Source: Candidatus Andeanibacterium colombiense (lineage in GTDB: Bacteria > Pseudomonadota > Alphaproteobacteria > Sphingomonadales > Sphingomonadaceae). Taken from it: a stretch of DNA of 64,000 nt. Under the pieces are notes generated by a model that saw nothing but the letters and a program-made list of their open reading frames with translations, was not told the DNA's origin and did no database searches. Shown one piece after another: positions 16,581 to 27,361 of the stretch. The translations under genes and the position numbers were made by a program. The DNA is taken from assembly GCA_029202985.1 (NCBI GenBank), contig CP119316.1, forward strand, positions 1 to 64,000. The letters are read 5' to 3'. Every line of letters begins with the position of its first letter. The first letter of the stretch is position 1.

Positions 16581-18341
16581 ATGGCCGATTCACCCGAGAT
16601 CGACGACCCGGAAAGCGAGGAGGAAGTCCTCGCCCCGACCGCTGCCGAGCTCGAGGCGGCGGGGCAGTCGGCGATGTTCGGCGCGCCCGAAGAGCCTGTG
16701 CCCCAGCCGATAGCCGCGCCGGCGCGGCAGGCCGCCAGCCAGCCCTATCGCGTGCTCGCGCGCAAATACCGGCCGCAGACCTTTGCCGAGCTGATCGGCC
16801 AGGATGCGATGGTCCAGACGCTCGGCAATGCGATCGCGCGCGAACGGCTCGCGCATGCGTTTCTGATGACCGGGGTGCGCGGGGTCGGCAAGACCTCGAC
16901 CGCACGGCTGATCGCGAAGGCGCTCAATTGCATCGGGCCCGACGGCACCGGCGGCCCGACGATCGACCCTTGCGGTAAATGCGAACCCTGCATCGCGATC
17001 GCCGAGGGCCGCCATATCGACGTGATCGAGATGGACGCCGCGAGCCACACCGGCGTCGACGATGTGCGCGAGATCATCGAGGCGGTGCGCTATGCCGCGG
17101 TCTCGGCGCGCTACAAGATCTATATCATCGACGAAGTTCACATGCTGTCGCGCAATGCTTTCAATGCCTTGCTCAAGACACTTGAGGAACCGCCGCCGCA
17201 TGTGAAATTCCTCTTCGCGACCACCGAGGTCGACAAATTGCCGGTCACGGTGCTGTCGCGCTGCCAGCGCTTCGACCTGCGCCGCATTTCGAAGGAATTG
17301 CTCGAAAAGCAGTTCGCCGATATCTGCGCGAAGGAAGGCGTCGCCGCCGATGCCGAGGCGCTGGCGATCATCGCTTCAGCCGCCGAAGGCTCCAGCCGCG
17401 ACGGGCTCTCGATCCTCGACCAGGCAATCGCCCATGCCGATCTCGATTCGGATGGTCGGGTCACTGCGGAGCGGGTGCGCGACATGCTCGGCCTCGCTGA
17501 TCGCAGCGCTTTGCGTACCTTGTTCGCGGCGCTGCTCGAAGGCGATCCGCAGGGATTGATCGCTCAGGTCGACAATCAATATGCGCTGGGGGTGGAGCCC
17601 CTCGCGTTGATCCGCTCGCTGATGGAGACGGTCCACAAGATCACCGTCGCACAGATCGGCAAGAGCGGCGCCGATGCACCGACGGCGGAGGAGCGCGCGG
17701 CGCTGGAGGAATGGGCCGCGCGGCTGTCTGCCGGGCAGGTCCACCGCCTGTGGCAATTGCTGCTCAAGGGCCATGACGAAGTGCGCCAGGCGCCCGATCC
17801 GCTGATCGCCGCGCAAATGGCGCTGCTGCGAGTTATGCACGCGGCCGATATGCCCGATCCGGGCAGTCTCGCGAAGAAGCTCGAGGAGATGGTCGCGAAC
17901 GGCGTCGCGGTTGCCGCGCCGGCGGCGGCCAACGGCGCGGCACAAGCGCCCGCCGCCCGCGCCGCGCTCGATTGGGGCGAAGTGGTCGAGCAGGTGAAGC
18001 GCTCAGGCCAGTTGACGCTCGCGAGCCGGATGGAAATGCAGGTGCGGGTGGTCGAGCTGAGCCACGGGCGGCTCGTCTATGCGCTGGCGCCGGGCTTCCG
18101 CGACGATATTTCCCGCGAATTGCGAGACGGGTTGAACCAGCTCGGCGAGTCCCGCTGGGAAGTCGAGCGGGCGGATGCGGGCGGGGCGCTCACTCTGGTC
18201 GAGCGGCAGCAGGAACTCGCGGCCGAGCAGGATCGCGCCTTGCGCGAAACCCCGCTGGTGAAGGCGGCGTTCGAGGCGTTTCCGGGGGCCGAGCTGGTCG
18301 AGGACGAGGCTGGCGGCGAACGCAACTGGGCGCGGCGCTAG
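16581..18341 (+). CDS. dnaX: DNA polymerase III subunit gamma/tau
   Basis: The clamp-loader ATPase of the replicase, 586 residues. After an acidic N-terminal extension of about 55 residues comes PYRVLARKYRPQTFAELIGQDAMVQTL, Walker A GVGKTSTAR, a four-Cys zinc module (ALNC...DPCGKCEPC), Walker B DEVHML, and the sensor SRC motif (VLSRCQRFDLRR). The tau-type C-terminal domain is present (DWGEVVEQVKRSGQLTLASRMEMQVRVVELSHGRLVYAL). It carries a longer N-terminus than gammaproteobacterial DnaX. It is followed by a repeat and ybaB; dnaX-ybaB is the usual order. Confidence 0.95.
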   Translation: MADSPEIDDPESEEEVLAPTAAELEAAGQSAMFGAPEEPVPQPIAAPARQAASQPYRVLARKYRPQTFAELIGQDAMVQTLGNAIARERLAHAFLMTGVRGVGKTSTARLIAKALNCIGPDGTGGPTIDPCGKCEPCIAIAEGRHIDVIEMDAASHTGVDDVREIIEAVRYAAVSARYKIYIIDEVHMLSRNAFNALLKTLEEPPPHVKFLFATTEVDKLPVTVLSRCQRFDLRRISKELLEKQFADICAKEGVAADAEALAIIASAAEGSSRDGLSILDQAIAHADLDSDGRVTAERVRDMLGLADRSALRTLFAALLEGDPQGLIAQVDNQYALGVEPLALIRSLMETVHKITVAQIGKSGADAPTAEERAALEEWAARLSAGQVHRLWQLLLKGHDEVRQAPDPLIAAQMALLRVMHAADMPDPGSLAKKLEEMVANGVAVAAPAAANGAAQAPAARAALDWGEVVEQVKRSGQLTLASRMEMQVRVVELSHGRLVYALAPGFRDDISRELRDGLNQLGESRWEVERADAGGALTLVERQQELAAEQDRALRETPLVKAAFEAFPGAELVEDEAGGERNWARR

Positions 18342-18352
18342 CCGCCGCCCGA

Positions 18353-18426
18353 GTCCCCGCGAAGGCGGGGACCTCAGGCGGCCTTGCGGTGCCTCGCCGA
18401 TGGAGGCCCCCCGCCTTCGCGGGGAC
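18353..18426. repeat. Palindromic intergenic repeat, family A
   Basis: A 74-base element with complementary ends GTCCCCGCGAAGGCGGGG and CCCCGCCTTCGCGGGGAC around a variable centre. It lies between dnaX and ybaB. A related element occurs inside hrpB at 14967-15029. Confidence 0.85.
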
Positions 18427-18450
18427 GACGGTTTTAAGTAAGGTGATCCG

Positions 18451-18792
18451 ATGAAATCGATGGAAGAAATGCTCCAGGCCGCGCAGCAGGCGGCCGAAAC
18501 GATCCAGAAGCAGATGAACGATGCGCAGGTGACGCTCGACAACATTGAGGTCGAGGGTGTCTCGGGCGGCGGGCTGGTGAAGATCCGCGCGAGTGCCAAG
18601 GGCCGCATCCTCGGGGTTTCGATCGACGACAGCCTGATCGTGGTCGAGGACAAGGCGATCCTCGAAGATCTCGTGACCGCGGCCTTCAACGATGCGCGTG
18701 GGAAGGCGGACCAGGCGGCCAATGCCGAGATGCAGAAAATCCAGGGCGGCATGGGCCTGCCGCCGGGGTTCAATTTCCCGGGGCTGGGATGA
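18451..18792 (+). CDS. YbaB/EbfC family nucleoid-associated protein
   Basis: A 113-residue DNA-binding protein of the YbaB/EbfC family, which forms tweezer-like dimers and coats DNA. The N-terminal coiled helix (SMEEMLQAAQQAAETIQKQMNDAQ), VEGVSGGGLVKIRASAKGRILGVSIDDSL, and the late helix ending in GLPPGFNFPG are typical. It lies downstream of dnaX as in many bacteria, where the pair is often linked with recR, which is not in this window. Confidence 0.92.
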   Translation: MKSMEEMLQAAQQAAETIQKQMNDAQVTLDNIEVEGVSGGGLVKIRASAKGRILGVSIDDSLIVVEDKAILEDLVTAAFNDARGKADQAANAEMQKIQGGMGLPPGFNFPGLG

Positions 18793-19181
18793 TCGAACGC
18801 CTTCCCTGATTTGCCAGGAGGGCTCCACGAACCGTTTTCCTACATCGCCCCGATCTGCCACGATGCGGACATGATCCTGCGCCTGCCCCGATTCCGGCAA
18901 CAGACGGGCCTCGCCCCCGCCGGCGCGGAGCGGTGCGTCTCCCGCAATCCCCCGATGTGTCACCCAGACACCCGCAACCCGCGCAGTTCCGCCGTTTGCG
19001 GAAGCGGACACCAGGGCGGACAGAGTGTCACTTGTGTAACCCTGAACACGCGGGCCCATCCACAGCCCCGCGCGAACGCGCCATTGCAGGCTTTCGCGTG
19101 CATCCCCATATTGGCGTCAAGCACGGGCATCACGCCCGCCCGGCGCAACCCCCGGCGCCGAATGCACGGATTGATAGACGC
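18793..19181. other. 389-base gap upstream of lon
   Basis: No convincing gene was found here. An open frame runs through it into lon but lacks coding character. Near its 3' end is a possible heat-shock promoter, listed separately. Confidence 0.6.
19083..19110 (+). promoter_or_regulatory. Possible sigma-32 type promoter of lon
   Basis: CCCCATAT at 19104-19111 matches the -10 element of heat-shock promoters. ATTGCAG at 19083-19089, 14 bases upstream, is a weak match to the -35 CTTGAA. Lon is a heat-shock gene in many proteobacteria. The site is 70 bases before the start codon. Confidence 0.35.
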
Positions 19182-21575
<2,394 letters not shown>

Positions 21576-21726
21576 TTTCGCTGCAGCGCAGCGAATCGGA
21601 CGGTTTTCCGCGATTCTGACCGGGATGCGACGGACGGGGACGGGCGTTGTGACAGCACAAACCCCTCGGTTCATCGAAATCCGGGCGGAAATCCTCAAAA
21701 ACCGCCCTTTTGTGCGAGGTTTGCCT

Positions 21727-21755
21727 TTGACAGCGTCGCCAAAATTCGCTCATGA
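21727..21755 (+). promoter_or_regulatory. Probable sigma-70 promoter of hupB
   Basis: TTGACA at 21727-21732 is a perfect -35 box. Seventeen bases later, TCATGA at 21750-21755 is a moderate -10. It lies about 70 bases before the hupB start codon. Confidence 0.5.
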
Positions 21756-21825
21756 CTGCGCCACCCGAGAGGCGATGCAATAAACAAAGATCAAATCCGG
21801 CAACTTACTCAGAGGGGGTTCCAAG

Positions 21826-22098
21826 ATGAACAAGAACGAACTGATCGGCGCCGTTGCCGATGCGAGCGGCCTTTCGCGCAGCGACGCGACCAAGGCTGTC
21901 GAAGGCGTGTTCGATACGATCACCGGCGCTCTTTCCAAGGGCGACGAAGTGCGCCTCGTGGGCTTCGGCACCTTCTCGGTTGCCAAGCGCAAGGCTTCCA
22001 CCGGTCGCAACCCGCGCACCGGCGAGCCGATGACGATCAAGGCATCGTCGCAGCCGAAGTTCAAGGCCGGCAAGGGCCTGAAGGACTCGGTCAACTAA
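21826..22098 (+). CDS. hupB: DNA-binding protein HU
   Basis: A 90-residue HU-family nucleoid protein. MNKNELIGAVADASGLSRSDATKAVEGVFDTITGALSKGDEVRLVGFGTFSVAKRKASTGRNPRTGEPM carries the conserved GFGTF and the RNPRTG arm tip with the Pro that intercalates into DNA. It bends DNA and compacts the nucleoid. AGAGGGGG lies upstream, and a strong stem-loop terminator follows at 22141. Confidence 0.96.
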   Translation: MNKNELIGAVADASGLSRSDATKAVEGVFDTITGALSKGDEVRLVGFGTFSVAKRKASTGRNPRTGEPMTIKASSQPKFKAGKGLKDSVN

Positions 22099-22140
22099 GT
22101 ATTGTGGTTCACCGGTCGCGACACCTCGCGGCCGGTAACG

Positions 22141-22179
22141 AAAAAGCCGCGCCTGCTTGACTGCGGGCGCGGCTTTTTT
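22141..22179. terminator. Rho-independent terminator, bidirectional, between hupB and the lipoprotein gene
   Basis: The stem AAAAAGCCGCGCC pairs with GGCGCGGCTTTTT around a short loop and is followed by T residues on both strands. It serves hupB and the convergent lipoprotein gene. Confidence 0.88.
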
Positions 22180-22198
22180 GTGTCCGCTTTTCGGCGCT

Positions 22199-23074
22199 CT
22201 ACTTCCCGAGCTGGATCAACGCCGTCGGCGCGGCGGTGGTGCGCTTGTTGATCGTCCAGCTCAGCTGCTTGCCGGTCGGGATCGCCTGCGGGCCCTCGTC
22301 GGTGTTGTTGGCCAGGATCGCGCCATCGGTGGTAATCGTGAAGACGCCGTCGAGCAACGGCAGGTTCTTGGTCTCGTCCGTCCCTCCCTCGGGCCCGCCG
22401 AACACCGAGGCCATCTGCAGCAACCCGTTGCCGCTGCTGGCGTTGTTCGACTGGACCACGAAGCCGGGCGCCTCGATCCGCGCGACATTCCCGTCGCGCA
22501 GATTCGCGACGACGAAGAAGTTCGCCATCGGGAAGCCCTCGAGCACCGGGAAGGTGAAATCGTGGCTCAGCGTGCTGGTGACCGAGAAATCGACGTCGTA
22601 AAGTCCGTTGCCCTTATAGGTGACCGCGTTCCAGCCGTGCTGCCGGCGCAGCTTGGCGGCGATCTCCTCGGCCGCCTGCGGGTCCGACGGGTCGATCCCG
22701 CCGAACAGGCTGCCGAAGGCCTTGGAATTCTTCTCGTCCTCGTCCTTCTTCGCCTGCTGCCGGGTGCCCCAGTCCTGGCGCTGCTGTGCGAGTTCCGCCT
22801 CGGTGCACTCGCGTTCGGCGTCGCCATTGTCGTCGTCGTAGCAGGTGTCGGGGCTGAATTCCTGCGGGGTCGCCGCCTCCTTGCCCATCTCGGCCAGCTG
22901 GTTCAGCCCGAGGATGTAGATCTCGCCCTTGTAGCTGTAGGTGAAGCTGCCGTTCTTGCGCAGGTCGAGCGCAGAGGTGAACTTGCCCGGCGAGAGGATG
23001 CAGGCGGCGAGCAGCAGCGCCAACCCTGCCGCGAGGCCTACGCCGGCCAGTTTTCGCATGGTCTCGAATTGCAT
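22199..23074 (-). CDS. Predicted lipoprotein of unknown function
   Basis: A 291-residue exported lipoprotein. The signal peptide MQFETMRKLAGVGLAAGLALLLAAC ends in a lipobox (LLAAC) with Cys25. The mature part has FTSALDLRKNGSFTYSYKGEIYILGL, an acidic Cys-containing segment (DTCYDDDNGDAERECTEAE), a charged helical middle, and a beta-rich C-terminus (DGVFTITTDGAILANNTDEGP). I do not recognise a named family. The ATG at 23074 has AAGGGG upstream. It lies 22 bases downstream of rlmB and may share its transcript. Confidence 0.82.
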   Translation of the reverse strand: MQFETMRKLAGVGLAAGLALLLAACILSPGKFTSALDLRKNGSFTYSYKGEIYILGLNQLAEMGKEAATPQEFSPDTCYDDDNGDAERECTEAELAQQRQDWGTRQQAKKDEDEKNSKAFGSLFGGIDPSDPQAAEEIAAKLRRQHGWNAVTYKGNGLYDVDFSVTSTLSHDFTFPVLEGFPMANFFVVANLRDGNVARIEAPGFVVQSNNASSGNGLLQMASVFGGPEGGTDETKNLPLLDGVFTITTDGAILANNTDEGPQAIPTGKQLSWTINKRTTAAPTALIQLGK

Positions 23075-23096
23075 CGTCAGTCCCCTTGGTCCGGCC

Positions 23097-23888
23097 TCAG
23101 CCGCGTGAGGCCACCGCATAGAGCGAAATCGCTGCGGCATTGGATACATTCAGGCTTTCCATCGCGCTGCTGATCGGCAGGCGGGCGAGGGCATCGCAAT
23201 GCGCGGCGACGTTCTCGCGCAATCCTTCGCCCTCGGCGCCGAGCACCAGCGCGACCGGCCCCGCCGGCAGCGCCTCGGCCAGCTTAGCGCCGGCCTCGCC
23301 GGCAAGGCCGATGCGCCAGTAGCCGGCCTCCGCCATCTCTTCGAGCGCGCGCGACAAATTCACCACCCGCACCCAGGGCACCAGTTCAAGTGCGCCTGAG
23401 GCCGATTTGCCGATTACCCCGGATTCGGGCGGGGCGTGGCGGTCCTGCGTCACCAGCGCGCAGGCGTTGAAGGCCGCGGCCGAGCGCAGGATCGCGCCGA
23501 CATTGTGCGGGTCCGTCACCTGGTCCAGCACCACCAGCGGCCGTGCGGGATCGCCGGACAGCACCTCGTCGAGGAACACGTCCTCCAGCGGCGCGCATTC
23601 GAGCACCAGGCCCTGGTGCGGCGCGTCATACGGCACCAGCCGGGCTAGATCGGAGACATCGGCATATTCGAACGGGAAATCGGCCGGCAGCTCGCCATCG
23701 AGCGAAGCGATCCCCTCACGCGTCGCCCACAGCTTGCGGTGTACCCGCGCCGGGTTCTTGAGCGCGGCCTCGACCGCGTGGCGGCCCCACAGCCGCACTT
23801 GTCCCGTACTCGCCCGGCCGCTGCCGCGCCCGCCCAGCATGCGGCCCGCACGTCCGCGCAATCTCCGCTTTTCGCCACCTTTGGCCAC
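23097..23888 (-). CDS. rlmB: 23S rRNA (guanosine-2'-O-)-methyltransferase RlmB / TrmH family
   Basis: A SPOUT-class methyltransferase of about 263 residues that methylates ribose 2'-OH using S-adenosylmethionine. The N-terminal substrate-binding domain is VRLWGRHAVEAALKNPARVHRKLW. SPOUT motifs are VVLDQVTDPHNVGAILRSAAAF, VALVLGAEGEGLRENV and LPISSAMESLNVSNAAAISLY, which form the knot. The GTG at 23888 was chosen because GAAGGAG lies five bases before it; the longer open frame reaching 24191 would run across the tRNA-Tyr gene. The basic N-terminal tail is typical. Confidence 0.9.
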   Translation of the reverse strand: MAKGGEKRRLRGRAGRMLGGRGSGRASTGQVRLWGRHAVEAALKNPARVHRKLWATREGIASLDGELPADFPFEYADVSDLARLVPYDAPHQGLVLECAPLEDVFLDEVLSGDPARPLVVLDQVTDPHNVGAILRSAAAFNACALVTQDRHAPPESGVIGKSASGALELVPWVRVVNLSRALEEMAEAGYWRIGLAGEAGAKLAEALPAGPVALVLGAEGEGLRENVAAHCDALARLPISSAMESLNVSNAAAISLYAVASRG

Positions 23889-24060
23889 TGTCGCTCCTTC
23901 GCAGGGCAGAATGCCCGCTATCTTCGCCGCTCCTGCCAGCCGACCCATTGACAGGCAAGCGCCGCTTCGCCATTGGGGCGCCTCTCGGCCGGACGGCCCC
24001 TCCAAGGGCCAGCTTTTTCCGGGGCGACCCGGCACTGCTGACAATGTGCGGCGATGGTGT

Positions 24061-24146
24061 GGACAGGTGGCCGAGTGGTTAATGGCAGCAGACTGTAAAT
24101 CTGCCCGCGAGAGCGTACGCTGGTTCGAATCCAGCCCTGTCCACCA
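24061..24146 (+). tRNA. tRNA-Tyr (GTA)
   Basis: An 86-base class II tRNA. Acceptor GGACAGG (24061-24067) pairs with CCTGTCC (24136-24142), followed by A and an encoded CCA. The D-arm is GCCGAGTGGTTAATGGC, the anticodon loop ACTGTAAAT gives GTA, a long variable arm follows, and the T-arm is GGTTCGAATCC. Confidence 0.97.
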
Positions 24147-24264
24147 CCCGCCGCCCAATAGCTGACAGCGAGGCGACCGGTTTGCGAACATCTATGTGTG
24201 CGCCGCGCAACCGGGGCGCCCGTCGTGGGTTGTGAGGGAGGGCGCTAGGCCCTAGAGGCGAGGC

Positions 24265-25017
24265 ATGGCCGGAGAGATACTCGACAACAAGGGCCGGGGT
24301 GACGTGTCGTGGGGCTGGCCCCCGATCCATCCCGAGGGACGCAAATACGGCGCGATCGCCGCGGCGGTGAGCATCGGGGTGATGTTCGGCCTTGGCTGGC
24401 ACATCCTCGGCACGCTGTTGCTGGTGCTGACCGCGGGGATCCTTGCGTTCTTCCGCGATCCCGAGCGCGTGGTGCCGCAGGGCGACAATCTGATCGTCTC
24501 GCCGGCCGATGGCCTGATCACGATGATCCAGGCGGTTCCTCCGCCGATCGAGCTGCAAATCGACGACGGTACCGGCACCGGTGGTCTCGGCAATGCGCCG
24601 CTGACGCGCATTTCGATCTTCATGTCGGTGTTCGATGTTCATATCAACCGCTCCCCGATCGGCGGCACGGTGCGGCGGGTGATCTACGTCCCCGGCAAGT
24701 TCCTGAACGCGGACCTCGACAAGGCGAGCGAAGAGAACGAGCGCCAGCATATTCTGATCGAGCGGGCCGACGGGCTGCTGATCGGCTTCACCCAGATCGC
24801 CGGCCTTGTCGCGCGGCGGATCGTACCCTTCGTCAAGCCGGGCGACATGCTCGCTGCCGGCCAGCGGGTCGGACTGATCCGCTTCGGCAGCAGGGTCGAC
24901 GTGTTTCTGCCGCAGGGCACCGATCCCAGGGTGCTGATGGGCCAGAAGGTGATCGGCGGCGAGACGGTGCTGGCCGAACTCGGCAAGCAGATGCTGATCG
25001 AGGGCGTGAACCAGTGA
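24265..25017 (+). CDS. psd: Phosphatidylserine decarboxylase proenzyme
   Basis: A 250-residue PSD of the short (archaeal/alphaproteobacterial) type. It makes phosphatidylethanolamine from phosphatidylserine at the inner membrane. Membrane helices occur near residues 29-62. FFRDPERVVP, SPADGLI and ISIFMSVFDVHINRSPIGG are conserved. Self-cleavage is expected at Gly208-Ser209 in RFGSRVDVFLP, leaving a pyruvoyl group on Ser. Its stop overlaps the GTG start of pssA by four bases, so the two consecutive steps are translationally coupled. Confidence 0.95.
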   Translation: MAGEILDNKGRGDVSWGWPPIHPEGRKYGAIAAAVSIGVMFGLGWHILGTLLLVLTAGILAFFRDPERVVPQGDNLIVSPADGLITMIQAVPPPIELQIDDGTGTGGLGNAPLTRISIFMSVFDVHINRSPIGGTVRRVIYVPGKFLNADLDKASEENERQHILIERADGLLIGFTQIAGLVARRIVPFVKPGDMLAAGQRVGLIRFGSRVDVFLPQGTDPRVLMGQKVIGGETVLAELGKQMLIEGVNQ

Positions 25018-25859
25018 GCGGAGCGGGTGGGCCGGAAGACTTGAACGGTCAGGGCCTGCTCGGGCCCAAGGCCTCGGAAGAGGACGGGCCGGTCGCCGGA
25101 TCGCCGGGCCGCGGGCTGACGCTGCGTGCGGTGCTCCCCAACGCGATCACCGCCGCGGCGCTGTGCTCGGGCCTCACCGGCGTGCGCTTCGCGATCAACG
25201 GCGACTGGCGGATGGCGGTCCTCGCGGTGGTGCTGGCGGGCGTGCTGGACGGGATCGACGGGCGGATCGCGCGGCTGCTGAAGGCACAATCGCGCTTCGG
25301 GGCGGAACTCGACAGTCTTGCGGATTCGCTCAGCTTCGGCATGGCGCCGGCGCTGATCCTGTTCCTGTGGTCGCTCAACGATCTCCCGGGTGCCGGCTGG
25401 TTCGCCGCATTGCTCTACGCGCTGTGCTGCGCGTTGCGGCTGGCGCGCTTCAATGCCCGGATCGACATCGACGACCAGCCGCACAAGTCGGCCGGCTTTC
25501 TCACGGGGGTTCCGGCGCCGGTCGGGGCCGGGCTGGCGTTCATCCCGCTCTATCTGTGGCTGGCAAGCGGGGAGGCGATCTTCCGCCAGCCGATCCTGGT
25601 TGCGGTATGGCTGGCGGTGATCGCACTGCTGCTGATTTCGAACGTCGCGACGCTCAGTTGGGGCCGGCTCCGTCCGAAGCGGAGCCTGAGGCTGTTCCTG
25701 ATCGCGGTGGTGGGCATGATCGCCGCAGCGCTGCTGCAATATCCGTTCTGGACGCTGACGGCGATCTGCGCGGGCTATCTTGCGCTGATCCCGGTAGGGG
25801 TGGTGACTTACGCCCGGGTCAAGCGGCAGCGCGCAAGGCGGGCTGCGGCCGAGGGCTGA
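25014..25859 (+). CDS. pssA: CDP-diacylglycerol--serine O-phosphatidyltransferase
   Basis: A 281-residue integral membrane CDP-alcohol phosphatidyltransferase. The active-site motif DG-x2-AR-x8-G-x3-D-x3-D is seen in DGRIARLLKAQSRFGAELD followed by SLAD. About seven hydrophobic segments follow. It makes the phosphatidylserine used by the upstream decarboxylase. The GTG start at 25014 overlaps the psd stop (GTGA). A poorly conserved N-terminal 35 residues precede LRAVLPNAITAAALCSGLTGV. Its 3' end overlaps the convergent small membrane-protein gene by 41 bases. Confidence 0.94.
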   Translation: MSGAGGPEDLNGQGLLGPKASEEDGPVAGSPGRGLTLRAVLPNAITAAALCSGLTGVRFAINGDWRMAVLAVVLAGVLDGIDGRIARLLKAQSRFGAELDSLADSLSFGMAPALILFLWSLNDLPGAGWFAALLYALCCALRLARFNARIDIDDQPHKSAGFLTGVPAPVGAGLAFIPLYLWLASGEAIFRQPILVAVWLAVIALLLISNVATLSWGRLRPKRSLRLFLIAVVGMIAAALLQYPFWTLTAICAGYLALIPVGVVTYARVKRQRARRAAAEG

Positions 25860-26073
25860 ACCCGTTCGAGCAGACGACCCGAAGCGCGGGCCGCAGCCGC
25901 GGCGCGGCGGGATCGATTACCCGGATCGTCACCGACACTTTCGCTTCGCAATTCGCGGCCGCGCGTCGCAATCCGCCGAGGGCGGCAAACGCCCGCACAT
26001 AGGAGGCACCCAGCACAGCCAGGGCAGCGATGGCGGCGGCAACGAAAAACACGGTCAGCGCGAAAGCGAACAT
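25819..26073 (-). CDS. Small single-span membrane protein, unknown function
   Basis: An 84-residue protein with one clear N-terminal membrane helix (residues 2-27, FAFALTVFFVAAAIAALAVLGASYV) and a basic C-terminus (EAKVSVTIRVIDPAAPRLRPALRVV). AGGAG lies nine bases before the ATG, which supports translation. Its 3' end overlaps pssA by 41 bases. Upstream are an EcfG-type stress promoter in the right orientation and a LexA-like box, so induction by general stress or DNA damage is possible. No family is recognised. Confidence 0.62.
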   Translation of the reverse strand: MFAFALTVFFVAAAIAALAVLGASYVRAFAALGGLRRAAANCEAKVSVTIRVIDPAAPRLRPALRVVCSNGFSPRPQPALRAAA

Positions 26074-26151
26074 CTCGGTTTACTCCTGTTCCCAACCCTG
26101 CTCAAAGGGTAGGGAAAGCCTTGTGGAAAACCCGTGGACAGTTGGTATGAC

Positions 26152-26176
26152 AACGGTCTGACGAATCGGGTGTTCC
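26152..26176 (-). promoter_or_regulatory. EcfG-type general stress promoter of the small membrane gene
   Basis: On the minus strand it reads GGAAC (26176-26172), 16 bases, then CGTT (26155-26152), a perfect match to the alphaproteobacterial EcfG consensus. It is about 80 bases upstream of the ATG at 26073. Confidence 0.6.
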
Positions 26177-26192
26177 ATCTGTTGGAACGTAT

Positions 26193-26207
26193 GTTCCCTT
26201 TTTGTTC
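26193..26207 (+). promoter_or_regulatory. LexA-like SOS box GTTC-N7-GTTC
   Basis: GTTCCCTTTTTGTTC fits the alphaproteobacterial LexA site GTTC-N7-GTTC with a T-rich spacer. It overlaps a longer array of half-sites (GTTC at 26172, GAAC at 26185). It lies 120 bases upstream of the small membrane gene and 250 bases upstream of rpsB. Confidence 0.5.
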
Positions 26208-26458
26208 TTTCCGGTCAAGCGATATTTCGTGCGTCTCGTCGCGGCGAGGCGGCGCGGCGGTACGCGGGCAGGGCGATTCAGGCTGGATTTCCGCCGAAAC
26301 CCCCGCTAAGGGCCGGCTCGCCTGATGATCTTCGACACTCGAAGGCCGGGGGCAAATTCACAGGTCAGGCGCACATACCGGTGCCGTTTGCGGATCCCAT
26401 TTGCTTGGGCCGTCACGGTTCCAGCCTGACCGAGGAACAACCGGAAAGGAAATTACCT

Positions 26459-27277
26459 ATGGCGGCTCCTACCGTCACGATGCAGGAACTGATCGAGGCC
26501 GGCGCACACTTCGGCCACCAGACCCACCGCTGGAATCCGCGGATGAAGCCGTACATCTTCGGCGCCCGCAATGGCATCCACATCATCGACCTGTCGCAGA
26601 CCGTGCCGCTGATGGCGCGCGCGCTCGACTTTGTCTCGGCCACCGTCCGCCAGGGCGGCAAGGTGCTGTTCGTCGGCACCAAGCGCCAGGCGCAGGGCCC
26701 GATCGCCGATGCGGCCCGCGCGAGCGGCCAGTATTTCGTCAACCACCGCTGGCTGGGCGGCATGCTCACCAACTGGAAGACGATCAGCCTCTCGATCAAG
26801 AAGATGAAGACGATCGAGGAACAGCTCTCGGGGGACACCTCGGGCCTGACCAAGAAGGAAATCCTCGATCTCACGCGCAAGCACGAGAAGCTCCAGAACT
26901 CGCTCGGCGGTATCCGCGACATGGGCGGCATTCCGGACGTGATGTTCGTGATCGACGCGAACATCGAGGAACTGGCGATCAAGGAAGCCAACGTGCTCGG
27001 CATTCCGGTGGTCGCGGTGCTCGACACCAATGTCGATCCCAGCGGCATCGCCTTCCCGATCCCGGGCAACGACGACGCCGCCCGCGCGGTGCGCCTCTAT
27101 TGCGACGCGATCGCCCAGGCTGCCACCAAGGGCGGTCATGAAGGCGTGGTCGATTCGGGCCGCGATATCGGCGCGATGGAAGCTCCGCCGGTTGAAGAAG
27201 CCCTTTCGGATACCACCGCCGAGGCGACTCCCGAGTCTCCCGTCGCGGCGGAAGCTGGCGTGGAAGCCTCGGCTTAA
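26459..27277 (+). CDS. rpsB: 30S ribosomal protein S2
   Basis: A 272-residue uS2 protein of the small ribosomal subunit. MQELIEAGAHFGHQTHRWNPRMKPYIFGARNGIHIIDLSQT and VNHRWLGGMLTNWKTI are invariant family blocks. An acidic Ala/Glu-rich tail of about 35 residues (EAPPVEEALSDTTAEATPE) extends beyond the core, as often in alphaproteobacteria. The ATG at 26459 was chosen because GGAAAGG lies upstream and the family N-terminus begins there. It is followed by tsf. Confidence 0.97.
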   Translation: MAAPTVTMQELIEAGAHFGHQTHRWNPRMKPYIFGARNGIHIIDLSQTVPLMARALDFVSATVRQGGKVLFVGTKRQAQGPIADAARASGQYFVNHRWLGGMLTNWKTISLSIKKMKTIEEQLSGDTSGLTKKEILDLTRKHEKLQNSLGGIRDMGGIPDVMFVIDANIEELAIKEANVLGIPVVAVLDTNVDPSGIAFPIPGNDDAARAVRLYCDAIAQAATKGGHEGVVDSGRDIGAMEAPPVEEALSDTTAEATPESPVAAEAGVEASA

Positions 27278-27361
27278 AAGCGTAACCGAACCGGCATAAT
27301 TGCGGGGTAACGCGCCGGACCATGAAGGGGCCGGCGCCCCCAAACCTATAAGGAAGATACG

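Larger units (their letters stand above)
26074..26458. other. 385-base control region between the small membrane gene and rpsB
   Basis: It holds an EcfG-type promoter facing left (26152-26176), a LexA-like direct repeat (26193-26207), and the rpsB leader. The element CTAAGGGCCGGC near 26306 resembles the -10 and GC-rich discriminator of the pyrH and rpmE promoters. The short open frames within it look non-coding. Confidence 0.6.

Noticed and set aside
18933..19181. N-terminal extension of Lon
   Set aside because: The frame is open, but the added 83 residues are Arg/Pro-rich and unlike Lon; the family start matches the ATG at 19182.
23889..24191. N-terminal extension of RlmB
   Set aside because: It would be read through the complement of the tRNA-Tyr gene. 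The GTG at 23888 with GAAGGAG upstream is better.
26184..26210. Second EcfG promoter facing rpsB
   Set aside because: GGAAC at 26184 is not followed by CGTT at 16 or 17 bases.
26134..26325. 63-codon open frame after the LexA-like box
   Set aside because: It has no ribosome-binding site and no coding character, and it overlaps the promoter elements themselves.
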